Origin: Bacteroidales bacterium | Lineage (GTDB): Bacteria; Bacteroidota; Bacteroidia; Bacteroidales; Lentimicrobiaceae | DNA: 54,244 bases | NCBI GenBank assembly: GCA_016705005.1 | Contig: JADIZB010000025.1 | Location: forward strand, 1 to 54,244 | Direction of reading: 5' to 3' | Shown here: positions 26,535-34,156 of the stretch, piece by piece | How positions within the stretch are numbered: the first letter of the stretch is position 1 | Layout: each line of letters begins with the position of its first letter | Program-made: the position numbers and the translations under genes | Notes under the pieces: generated by a model | Database searches by the model: none | Told to the model about the DNA's origin: nothing | What the model saw: only the letters and a program-made list of their open reading frames with translations

Positions 26535-26568
26535 TCTCCCCTTTGTTTCTTCACAAGCAAAGGGGAGA
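26535..26568 (+). promoter_or_regulatory. Intercistronic hairpin
   Basis: An 11-base perfect stem, TCTCCCCTTTG and its complement, with a 12-base loop lies between the dehydrogenase stop and the HD-like gene. It is followed by TTATTAAAT, a poor T-run, so partial termination or mRNA stabilisation/processing is more likely than full termination. Confidence 0.6.
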
Positions 26569-26579
26569 TTATTAAATAC

Positions 26580-27173
26580 ATGAACAAACAAACAAAAACT
26601 ATGACCCCGGAAATTAAGCCAGAATATGTAAAACAAGCCAGAGAACTCTGGCCTGAAATTGAATGGATCAGCGACGCATCCCTGCGCGAAAGCACAACCA
26701 ATACCTGGGCGCTGGCATTACAGAAAAGTGTCCTTACTCCAGGTGATCTGAATACCATTCCTTTCACCCTTCTTGCAGGACCCGATCTTAAGGTGACCTT
26801 TATGGATCATAAACGGGCTGTGGTGCACATTGCCAAAGACTGCGGCAACCAGATGAACCTGTTTTTCAAAAACGATCTTCCGGTGAATATGGATGTGATG
26901 ATCGCCGGGGCCATTCTTGCTGATGTTGGTAAACTGCTTGAATATGAAATGAAAGACGGAAAATCCGTCCAGGGTAGTTATGGCAAATATCTGCGTCACC
27001 CATTCTCGGGAGTTTCACTGGCAGAAATGTGCGGTGTTCCCGCTGAGGTCTGCCACATCATTGCTACCCATGCCGGTGAAGGCAATATGGTGAAACGTTC
27101 AACCGAAGCTTACGTGGTTCATCATGCTGACTTTATGACCTTTGAGCCATTCCGTGAAAGACTGAAAATCTGA
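26580..27173 (+). CDS. HD-domain-like protein lacking the HD histidine
   Basis: 197 residues from the ATG at 26580; the ATG at 26601 (MTPEIKPEY) is an equally good start. The middle region has the order of an HD phosphohydrolase: a first histidine in DHKRAVVHIA, then AGAILADVGKLLEY where the signature HD should be, then RHPFSGVSLAEM and HIIATHAGEG. The histidine of the HD pair is replaced by alanine (A114-D115), so one metal ligand is missing, while D115 and the later histidines (H140, H159, H164) remain. Catalysis may be altered or lost. It sits between two genes of citrate-to-oxoglutarate metabolism (27 bases before the hydratase). A regulatory or metabolite-repair role for that pathway is a reasonable but unproven idea. 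Confidence 0.75.
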   Translation: MNKQTKTMTPEIKPEYVKQARELWPEIEWISDASLRESTTNTWALALQKSVLTPGDLNTIPFTLLAGPDLKVTFMDHKRAVVHIAKDCGNQMNLFFKNDLPVNMDVMIAGAILADVGKLLEYEMKDGKSVQGSYGKYLRHPFSGVSLAEMCGVPAEVCHIIATHAGEGNMVKRSTEAYVVHHADFMTFEPFRERLKI

Positions 27174-27200
27174 TAATTTCAAACCAACCGAAACAACATT

Positions 27201-29006
27201 ATGACAGTAATTGAGAAAATTCTTGCCAGCCATTCAAACCAGTCAACTGTAAAACCGGGTGATATCATCGACGTTTTTATAGATTCGCGAGCCGCCCGTG
27301 ACTTTGGTGGAGCCAATGTTGTAAAGAACCTGGTTGATAATGGTCTTACCATTGCTGACGCAAAACACACCGTGTTCACTTTCGATTGTAACCCGGGTGG
27401 ATCAGACCAGAAATATGCTGCCAATCAGCATTATTGCAGGCTTTATGCAAGACAGAACAACATTAAAGTATATGATGTAGATGCAGGAATTGGCACCCAC
27501 CTTGCCATTGATAAAGGGCTGGCATACCCGGGCTCAACTTTTGTTTCAACCGACTCCCATGCCAATATTATGGGTGCTATCGGTGCTTTCGGTCAGGGAA
27601 TGGGTGATCAGGACATCGCAGCTGCCTGGGCAAAGGGTGCTGTGTGGTTTAAAGTCCCGGAGTCAGTAAAACTGAACCTGACCGGAAAACGTCCGGCCAA
27701 TGTCACTGCCAAAGACATCGTACTCAACCTGCTCTCAGTATTTGGAGCAAATAAACTTCTTGGTTACAGTGTTGAAGTTTATGGTGATGCTGTTGAAGAA
27801 TTCAGACTTGATGAACGCATCACCATTTCATCCATGGCAACAGAAATGGGTGCCATCATTGTACTTTTCACCCCGAATGAAAAAGTTCTTGGTGAACTTG
27901 AAAGAATAACCGGGAACAGATATGAGGCTGTGAAAGCTGATCCGGATGCAGTGTATACAGAGGTGTTCGATATTGATCTTGGCAACTTTGTTCCTATGGT
28001 TGCCAACCCTGGGCATCCTCACGACAATGCTTCTGTTATTTCAGTTACTAAAACTAAAATTGATTCTGCCTTCATCGGAAGCTGCACGAATGGACGAATT
28101 GACGACCTGAGGGTAGCCGGTGAAATCCTGAAGGGTCGAAAAGTTGCTCCGGGTGTTGTACTCAAAGTGGTACCGGCTACTGACCAGATATGGCAGCAGG
28201 CGCTGGACGAAGGGTTGATCAAAATTTTCAAGGATTCCGGAGCGCTGGTTTCCAATGCAGGCTGTGCAGGATGTGCTGCAGGTCAGGTAGGTCAGAACGG
28301 GCCTGATGAAGTTACGATCAGCACCGGTAACAGGAATTTTTCCGGTAAACAGGGGAAAGGTTTCGTTTACCTTGCAAGTCCGGCAACAGTCGCTGCGTCA
28401 GCCATTGCAGGATACATTACCACACCGGATGAGATCCCTGCCGAACCGGCCCTCTTTTCTGCAAAACCAGGAGCAGTTACTGCTGAAGTTAAAGCTAAAG
28501 CTGCACCTGCTGAGGTGAAAACCACTGTGGAAGGTCGGGTTTGGGTGATCCGCCAGGATGATATCGATACCGATATGATCTTCCATAACAGATATCTGGC
28601 TATTACTGATATCAGGGAGATGGGCCAGTATACCTTTGATAACCTGAAAGGTTATGAGGACTTTGCAAAAAAAGCCCAGGCGGGCGACATCGTGGTAACA
28701 ACCAAAAATTTCGGTGCCGGAAGCTCACGTCAGCAGGCGGTCGATTGCTTCAAGGCACTGGGTGTTCAGTGTATCATTGCTGAATCGTATGGAGCTATTT
28801 ATGAGCGGAATGCCATCAATGCTGCTTTACCTATTATGACCTACAAACAGGGTATGCTTGAAGATCTGAACCTTGAAACCGGAGATGTAATCAGTGTTGA
28901 TTTTATTTCCGGCTCAATGACCAACAAGACCAAAGGGAAGTCAACAACCATCAATAAGTTTTATGATGCCCAGTTGCAGGTCTACAGAAATGGCGGACTT
29001 TTGTAG
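27201..29006 (+). CDS. Fused aconitase / 3-isopropylmalate dehydratase-type hydratase
   Basis: 601 residues. Residues 1 to about 415 correspond to the large (LeuC-type) subunit: STDSHANIMGAIGAFGQGMG, IGSCTNGR and GCAGCAAG, giving the three cysteines that hold a 4Fe-4S cluster. An Ala/Lys/Glu-rich linker (about 415-440) follows. The small (LeuD-type swivel) domain runs from about 440 to 601 with DDIDTDMIFHNRY and NFGAGSSRQQAV. Most relatives have SSRE at the last motif, so the Gln is unusual. The fusion keeps large-then-small order. The likely reaction is reversible dehydration/rehydration of citrate-type acids, supplying the dehydrogenase encoded two genes upstream. Isopropylmalate or homoaconitate as substrate is possible; no leuA or leuB-type set is adjacent. 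Confidence 0.87.
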   Translation: MTVIEKILASHSNQSTVKPGDIIDVFIDSRAARDFGGANVVKNLVDNGLTIADAKHTVFTFDCNPGGSDQKYAANQHYCRLYARQNNIKVYDVDAGIGTHLAIDKGLAYPGSTFVSTDSHANIMGAIGAFGQGMGDQDIAAAWAKGAVWFKVPESVKLNLTGKRPANVTAKDIVLNLLSVFGANKLLGYSVEVYGDAVEEFRLDERITISSMATEMGAIIVLFTPNEKVLGELERITGNRYEAVKADPDAVYTEVFDIDLGNFVPMVANPGHPHDNASVISVTKTKIDSAFIGSCTNGRIDDLRVAGEILKGRKVAPGVVLKVVPATDQIWQQALDEGLIKIFKDSGALVSNAGCAGCAAGQVGQNGPDEVTISTGNRNFSGKQGKGFVYLASPATVAASAIAGYITTPDEIPAEPALFSAKPGAVTAEVKAKAAPAEVKTTVEGRVWVIRQDDIDTDMIFHNRYLAITDIREMGQYTFDNLKGYEDFAKKAQAGDIVVTTKNFGAGSSRQQAVDCFKALGVQCIIAESYGAIYERNAINAALPIMTYKQGMLEDLNLETGDVISVDFISGSMTNKTKGKSTTINKFYDAQLQVYRNGGLL

Positions 29007-29024
29007 TTGAAATGCCAGTAGTTT

Positions 29025-29055
29025 AACAGCCGGTTCTTCGGGACCGGCTGTTTTT
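29025..29055 (+). terminator. Terminator of the dehydrogenase-hydratase operon
   Basis: AACAGCCGGT pairs with ACCGGCTGTT around a short TCTTCGGG loop, followed by TTT, 19 bases after the hydratase stop. Confidence 0.85.
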
Positions 29056-29184
29056 CTGTTCAAAATGAAGTAAAGAAAAATCAGGCGATGAAAGAGATTG
29101 CAGGAATTTCATATTCAATGACCGGGTAATCTCAATGAATCAGATATTATTTTATTATCAAATCAAATTGTTTAACAGCCAAGG

Positions 29185-29847
29185 ATGAAGTTTTCACACC
29201 TCTTTTTTGATCTCGATGGAACCCTGATTGACTCAAAGCCCGGTATTTTCAATTCCGTTTACCACACACTGGAAAAACTGGAAATCAGAAAAGATGACTG
29301 GCCGGAAAACCTGAATCCCTTCATAGGGCCTCCACTCCGTGAGTCCTTTAAATCGCTGTTCGGATTTGATGAAGATTTGACCGAAAAAGCAACAACTATA
29401 TACCGGGAGTATTACAGCCAAACGGGGATGAATGAATTCACCATTTATCCGGGCATCAGGGAGGCTCTGAAACAATTAAAGGACTCGGGATTCAACCTGA
29501 GTGTAGTTACTTCAAAAGCCGAGCAGTATGCAATTAAAATGGTCCGCAATGCCGGATTCTCTGAATTTATCACAATCGTTTCCGGATGTGAGATCAACGG
29601 AACCAGAAGCGAAAAAGCAGAACTGATCAATTACACCCTCGATAGACTGGGCCTTCAGCCATCAAAGCAAATTCTGATGATCGGTGATCGTTATCACGAT
29701 CTCAGGGGAGCACGGATTACAGGAATTTCTTCCGCTGCAGTACTTTACGGATATGGGTCAGTCAGTGAGCTTGCGGCTGAAACGCCAGGCATAACCATTG
29801 CCACCCCCATTGAACTGGCTGAGAAAATCATTGGAGCGACAGAATAG
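29185..29847 (+). CDS. HAD phosphatase, phosphoglycolate phosphatase-like
   Basis: 220 residues, soluble. Motif I FFDLDGTLIDS (D9, D11), a four-helix cap (about 20-90, with IGPPLRES typical of the 5'-nucleotidase/Gph branch), motif II VVTSKAE, a basic residue near EKAELI for motif III, and motif IV MIGDRYHDLRGAR. The family includes phosphoglycolate phosphatases and nucleotidases; this branch cannot be resolved further. It is monocistronic by position, after a terminator. Confidence 0.85.
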   Translation: MKFSHLFFDLDGTLIDSKPGIFNSVYHTLEKLEIRKDDWPENLNPFIGPPLRESFKSLFGFDEDLTEKATTIYREYYSQTGMNEFTIYPGIREALKQLKDSGFNLSVVTSKAEQYAIKMVRNAGFSEFITIVSGCEINGTRSEKAELINYTLDRLGLQPSKQILMIGDRYHDLRGARITGISSAAVLYGYGSVSELAAETPGITIATPIELAEKIIGATE

Positions 29848-30002
29848 TTATGTCGTAACAATGGAAAATGGTAAGTACTTAACGAATAAACCTGCCTGTT
29901 CATATTTTTTTTCAACCAAACCGCTTACAAATGAGTATCCCGTTTATTAACAACTGACGCTTACCAAACCTTATATTACACACCAAAATATCTGATCTGA
30001 AT

Positions 30003-33000
30003 ATGAAAAAAGTATTTACTCTTTTTCTTGCTTTGGTTTCTGTTGTAGCCATGGCCAATCCTGTTGACATGAAAACAGCTGAAAGTGTGGCAGTAAATCA
30101 TTATACCTTCCTTGCCCCGGACGGCATAAGTGACTTCACGCTAAGTGGCTCATCAGAAACTATTTACAACGGAATTACTACATTTTACCTTTTTACTTTT
30201 AACGCAGGTGGATTTGTAATGGTTGCTGCCGATGATGCGTCCATACCTGTTCTCGGCTATTCGTATGAAGGCCGGGTTTCTGCTACCGATGTTCATCCTG
30301 CAGCCAGGTCATGGTTTGAAACCTACAACCGGCAAATGGTTGAAATAGCTGGGGCTAAACTCAGCAATCAGTCAACCCGCCCACTTTGGGACAAAATTCT
30401 GTCAAATACCATGGAGCGCTCGGTCATGGATGTTAACCCTTTGCTCACAACCACCTGGGATCAGGGTTGCTACTACAACGCACTTTGCCCGGTTGAAACC
30501 GGTGCCGGCGGAGGTTCATGCAACCATGCCTGGACTGGTTGTGTTGCCACTACGATGTCCCAGATCATGAAATATCACTCTTTTCCATCAACAGGAATCG
30601 GGTACCACTCCTATACCCATCCCGATTATGGTTTGAAGTCGGCCAATTTCAGCAGCACTACCTATAATTTTGCTGCCATGCCCAACAATGTAACCTCTTC
30701 AAATACATCTGTGGCTACCCTGATGTACCATGCCGGTGTTTCGGTCAATATGCAGTATGCTGCTGCCGGCTCCGGGGCTTTCAGTGAGGATGTGCCCTTT
30801 GCACTGGTCAATTATTTCAATTATGCACCAACTGCTGAATTGAAAAGCATAGCCGATTATCCGGTAATGGCCGATTGGTGGGCACTCATCCGTACCGACC
30901 TTGATGCCGGACGCCCTGTATATTATGCCGGATCGAGCACTGCCAGTGGCGGGCATGCCTGGGTGTGTGATGGTTACCGGACCAGCGATAACAAATTCCA
31001 TTTCAACTGGGGATGGTCAGGTTCTTACAACGGATATTTTGCTATAGGTGCCCTGAATCCCGGTGGAAACAACTTCAATGATGATAACCGTATAATCACA
31101 GGAATTGAACCGGGCAACAACCTGGCTACCTGGCTGGTTCAGAATTCATCATTTTCAACTGCTTCGAGGGGAATCTCCTATATGCACGCAGCTTCGGCCA
31201 CGGTAGCCTGGGCTACAGCCTACGACGGGTCAGGCGGAGGTGCCACCATCAATGAATTTACCCGCACCACCAACGGAGGTGAAACCTGGACACCAGGGCA
31301 GGTACTCGGCGGATCAACCTACGGATTGGGAAACATTTGTGCCCTCGATGCCAATACAGCCTTTGTGGCAGTATACAACGGAACAGGTAACCAGAACAAT
31401 ACCTGTGGTGTTTACAAAACATCGAACGGCGGTGTTACCTGGAACCAGCTTCCGGGTGCGCTGCAGGGATCGGCTTCGTTTGCGAACAATGTCTATTTCT
31501 GGAACGAACAGGAAGGAATGTGTCACGGGGATGTCAGGGACGGATATTTTGAGATTTATACTACTGTAAACGGCGGCTCGACCTGGCAGCGGGTTCCACA
31601 GGCCAATATTACCGGGGGTACCCCGGCGAGCGGTGAAGGCGGATGGACGTCAGTGATTGAAGCAACGGGAGAAAATACCATCATGTTTGGCACCAACAAG
31701 GGTAAAGTCTATATCTCTGATGACCGTGGATCTCACTGGAGGGTGACCAGTACCGGTATTACCCCGGTTGATAACGGAGGAATTAATCTACTTGCCTTCA
31801 GCGATCCCAACAATGGCATTGCAGCTCAGACCCAGACTCCGATTGTTTACAAACGAACGACCAATGGCGGTACAACGTGGGAAACGCTTTCGCCCAACGG
31901 TCCTTTTCTCACCAACGACCTTATGGCCGTTCCGGGGCTTGTTAATACCTATGTTTCGACTGGTGCAGCCACCGGAGCAACCGGCGTTTCCTATTCCACC
32001 GATGGAGGTCTGAACTGGACCTATTTCGGCGGCACTGCCAGCAAACAGTTTCTGGCCGGTGACTTCTTCGACAATACCTGCGGCTATGCCGGCGGATTTA
32101 ATGAAGATCAGTATAACAGCGGAATGTACCGGATGATTGGCGAACTTGGTTCAGCCGCCAGCGGTGCGCAGATCAGTATCAACCCTCAGGAGTTCAGCCT
32201 TGCACTCAATGTTGATGAAATTACCACCAACCCGCTGACCATTTCCAACACTGGTGATGCTCCGCTTGACTGGACCATTGCCATTGATCCGGATCCATCA
32301 CCCTGGCTGAGTGTTACACCAACATTGGGAACTGTTCCTGCCGGCGAATCCGCTGAATTGCAGGTTACTTTCGACGCAACCGGACTGTTGCCGGGAGAAT
32401 ACGATGCATTTATAGTTATAAACAACAACAGCATAAACAATACCGCTGTTGACATTCCTGTTCACCTTATTGTCGAAGGTGTTACCCTTGCAGCCCCTTA
32501 CGACCTGCAGGCAATTGTTGATGGATTTGATGTAAATCTTACCTGGATTGCTCCGGGTGGAGGAACTGGCACCACCGAAGAATTAATCTATGATAATGAT
32601 GGAACGGTTACAGGAGCCTACAGTTACGAAGGTTATGCCATGTCGACCCACATGTCACCACAGGGAGCCTGCCGGATTCTGTCGCTTAAGTATTTCACTA
32701 CCATTGATGCCGGGGACAACACTTTCAACGCAGAAATATATGGTTGGGACGAAGTTGCCGGAACACCATCCACTGAACTTATTCACGAGGTCAGCGCCAC
32801 CGGAATAGATAATGACTGGCTTGAAATTGATGTTTCCGCACAAAACATCCTTGTTGACGGGGATTTCGTTGTTGGTTTCGGCTCAATCAATGCCACAACC
32901 TTTGTTGGATACGACGGAGGGCTTGACAATGGCCGTTCCTGGGATTACGATCATGCCGGAAGCTGGGCTGCCTACAATGAAGCCTACCTCATCCGTGCTG

Positions 33001-33581
33001 TTGTTCAGTATACCAATGGTACCGTCAGGGAAATTTCTGCAGCACCTGAGCATAGCCTGCCCGGATCAACTGTGACAAACCATAGTGCCCGAACAGCCTT
33101 CAACGGGGAAGTTTCACCTGTTCAGATACCAGCAATGAGACACAATACCAATACCCTGGCCGGATACAATCTATACAGAAACGGATCACTGATTGCCGGA
33201 CCAGTAGCCGAAACATTTTACACCGATGCTGATCTTGACAATGGAACTTATGCCTATTATGTAACCGCTTTGTACGACAATGGTGAATCAGGACCTTCAA
33301 ATGTTGTTGAAATTCAGATTACCGGGGTTGGTACAGGACAAAACGGATCAGTTGCGGAGTTTGAGGTTTATCCCAATCCGGCAGGAAGCATGCTGAACAT
33401 TGCCGGGAATTCAGAAATACTTAGCCTTAAGCTGATAAATATGGCAGGCCAGGTTGTTTATGCAACATCAAACTGCGGCCAAAATCTCAGAATAAATACC
33501 ACGGGACTGAAAAGTGGCCTGTATCTGATCGAAGTCTTAACAGGAAAAGGTGTTTCAACCAGAAAAGTATCTATAAAATAA
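30003..33581 (+). CDS. Secreted C10 (streptopain-like) cysteine peptidase with propeller, Ig-like and T9SS domains
   Basis: 1192 residues. A signal peptide (cut after VAMA) precedes a streptopain-type propeptide (about 20-145) and the C10 catalytic domain with TGCVATTMSQIMKYH (nucleophile C180) and GGHAWVCDGY (H318), then FHFNWGWSG. Residues about 375-720 hold a propeller of Asp-box-like repeats (NGGETWTPG, NGGVTWNQL, NGGSTWQRV, NGGTTWETL, DGGLNWTYF). An Ig-like domain (about 725-830, LTISNTGDAPLDW, WLSVTPTLGTVPAGE) is followed by a fibronectin-like segment and a jelly-roll-like segment. The end (about 1120-1192) is a type A T9SS sorting domain (VYPNPAGSML, MAGQVV, GLYLIEVLTGKG). It should be a cell-surface or secreted protease that matures by propeptide removal. 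The propeller is an uncommon passenger for C10 peptidases and may bind substrate. Confidence 0.93.
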   Translation: MKKVFTLFLALVSVVAMANPVDMKTAESVAVNHYTFLAPDGISDFTLSGSSETIYNGITTFYLFTFNAGGFVMVAADDASIPVLGYSYEGRVSATDVHPAARSWFETYNRQMVEIAGAKLSNQSTRPLWDKILSNTMERSVMDVNPLLTTTWDQGCYYNALCPVETGAGGGSCNHAWTGCVATTMSQIMKYHSFPSTGIGYHSYTHPDYGLKSANFSSTTYNFAAMPNNVTSSNTSVATLMYHAGVSVNMQYAAAGSGAFSEDVPFALVNYFNYAPTAELKSIADYPVMADWWALIRTDLDAGRPVYYAGSSTASGGHAWVCDGYRTSDNKFHFNWGWSGSYNGYFAIGALNPGGNNFNDDNRIITGIEPGNNLATWLVQNSSFSTASRGISYMHAASATVAWATAYDGSGGGATINEFTRTTNGGETWTPGQVLGGSTYGLGNICALDANTAFVAVYNGTGNQNNTCGVYKTSNGGVTWNQLPGALQGSASFANNVYFWNEQEGMCHGDVRDGYFEIYTTVNGGSTWQRVPQANITGGTPASGEGGWTSVIEATGENTIMFGTNKGKVYISDDRGSHWRVTSTGITPVDNGGINLLAFSDPNNGIAAQTQTPIVYKRTTNGGTTWETLSPNGPFLTNDLMAVPGLVNTYVSTGAATGATGVSYSTDGGLNWTYFGGTASKQFLAGDFFDNTCGYAGGFNEDQYNSGMYRMIGELGSAASGAQISINPQEFSLALNVDEITTNPLTISNTGDAPLDWTIAIDPDPSPWLSVTPTLGTVPAGESAELQVTFDATGLLPGEYDAFIVINNNSINNTAVDIPVHLIVEGVTLAAPYDLQAIVDGFDVNLTWIAPGGGTGTTEELIYDNDGTVTGAYSYEGYAMSTHMSPQGACRILSLKYFTTIDAGDNTFNAEIYGWDEVAGTPSTELIHEVSATGIDNDWLEIDVSAQNILVDGDFVVGFGSINATTFVGYDGGLDNGRSWDYDHAGSWAAYNEAYLIRAVVQYTNGTVREISAAPEHSLPGSTVTNHSARTAFNGEVSPVQIPAMRHNTNTLAGYNLYRNGSLIAGPVAETFYTDADLDNGTYAYYVTALYDNGESGPSNVVEIQITGVGTGQNGSVAEFEVYPNPAGSMLNIAGNSEILSLKLINMAGQVVYATSNCGQNLRINTTGLKSGLYLIEVLTGKGVSTRKVSIK

Positions 33582-33595
33582 AAATAGTTTCTATC

Positions 33596-33732
33596 AACAA
33601 AAAGAGTCTGTCTCAAAAGCCTGGAATTGTCTATATTTCGACTACGCTCAATATGACAATAAATTGATTATCTGATGTCAGACTGAGCGAAGTCGAAGTC
33701 TTATCTAACTTATTAGACAGACTCTTTTTGTT
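33596..33732. repeat. 137-base palindromic element with 18-base terminal inverted repeats
   Basis: The ends are perfect 18-base inverted copies (AACAAAAAGAGTCTGTCT and complement). Inside, a second pair of arms (33637-33658 and 33676-33697) is complementary at 19 of 22 positions and contains TTCGACTACGCTCA, a motif I recognise as a recurrent intergenic hairpin core in Bacteroidota. The whole can fold into one long hairpin ending in CTTTTTGTTT, so it may also terminate the C10 peptidase transcript. No open reading frame fits inside; it is a REP- or MITE-like element. Confidence 0.75.
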
Positions 33733-33914
33733 TACAATTATTCACGAACACCTGACCGGATATATTTGTTCTGAGTTTTATAATCATGTCCGGACCGGTT
33801 CAGGATTTTCGGAACTGATAACCACTATGGTAATTCATTTACGAATAACCTGGGATCAATACCTCATGAATAAACCTTGATTGAGCCTGGCCAGTTGCAT
33901 AACCAGCTATGACT

Positions 33915-34147
33915 TACCTTTGTTAGCGAACTTAAAGGGAATTTAATTCTAAGTTTTTGAAATACTGAAACCCTGAATATTTTTTTTACATCCGGATAGG
34001 GGTAAATCTGTTTTCGATTGTCTATTATTAAAATAACAATGAATTTAGTTGGTTTGAAAGACTTTCTTTCAAACAATTAACCGGATAACCCCTCCTCAAT
34101 CCCTGATTAAATCAGGCTGTCTCCACCCCGGAGCAGCCTTTTTCTTT
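33915..34147 (+). ncRNA. Possible small transcript between the C10 peptidase and argS
   Basis: A TACCTTTG box (33915-33922) on the plus strand is followed about 200 bases later by a plus-strand-oriented terminator: AGGCTG-t-CTCC, loop ACCCC, GGAG-CAGCCT (34114-34139) and a T-rich tail. In between there is a 9-base perfect stem (GTTTGAAAG and complement, 34052-34074, 5-base loop) and no convincing coding frame. No -33 element is clear, and the terminator could instead end read-through from the peptidase gene. The remainder of the 575-base gap (33733-33914) holds nothing I can name. Confidence 0.3.
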
Positions 34148-34156
34148 TATAACAGG

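Noticed and set aside
33864..34076. 70-codon minus-strand frame in the gap before argS
   Set aside because: It overlaps hairpins and the promoter box of the possible small RNA and encodes no recognisable protein.
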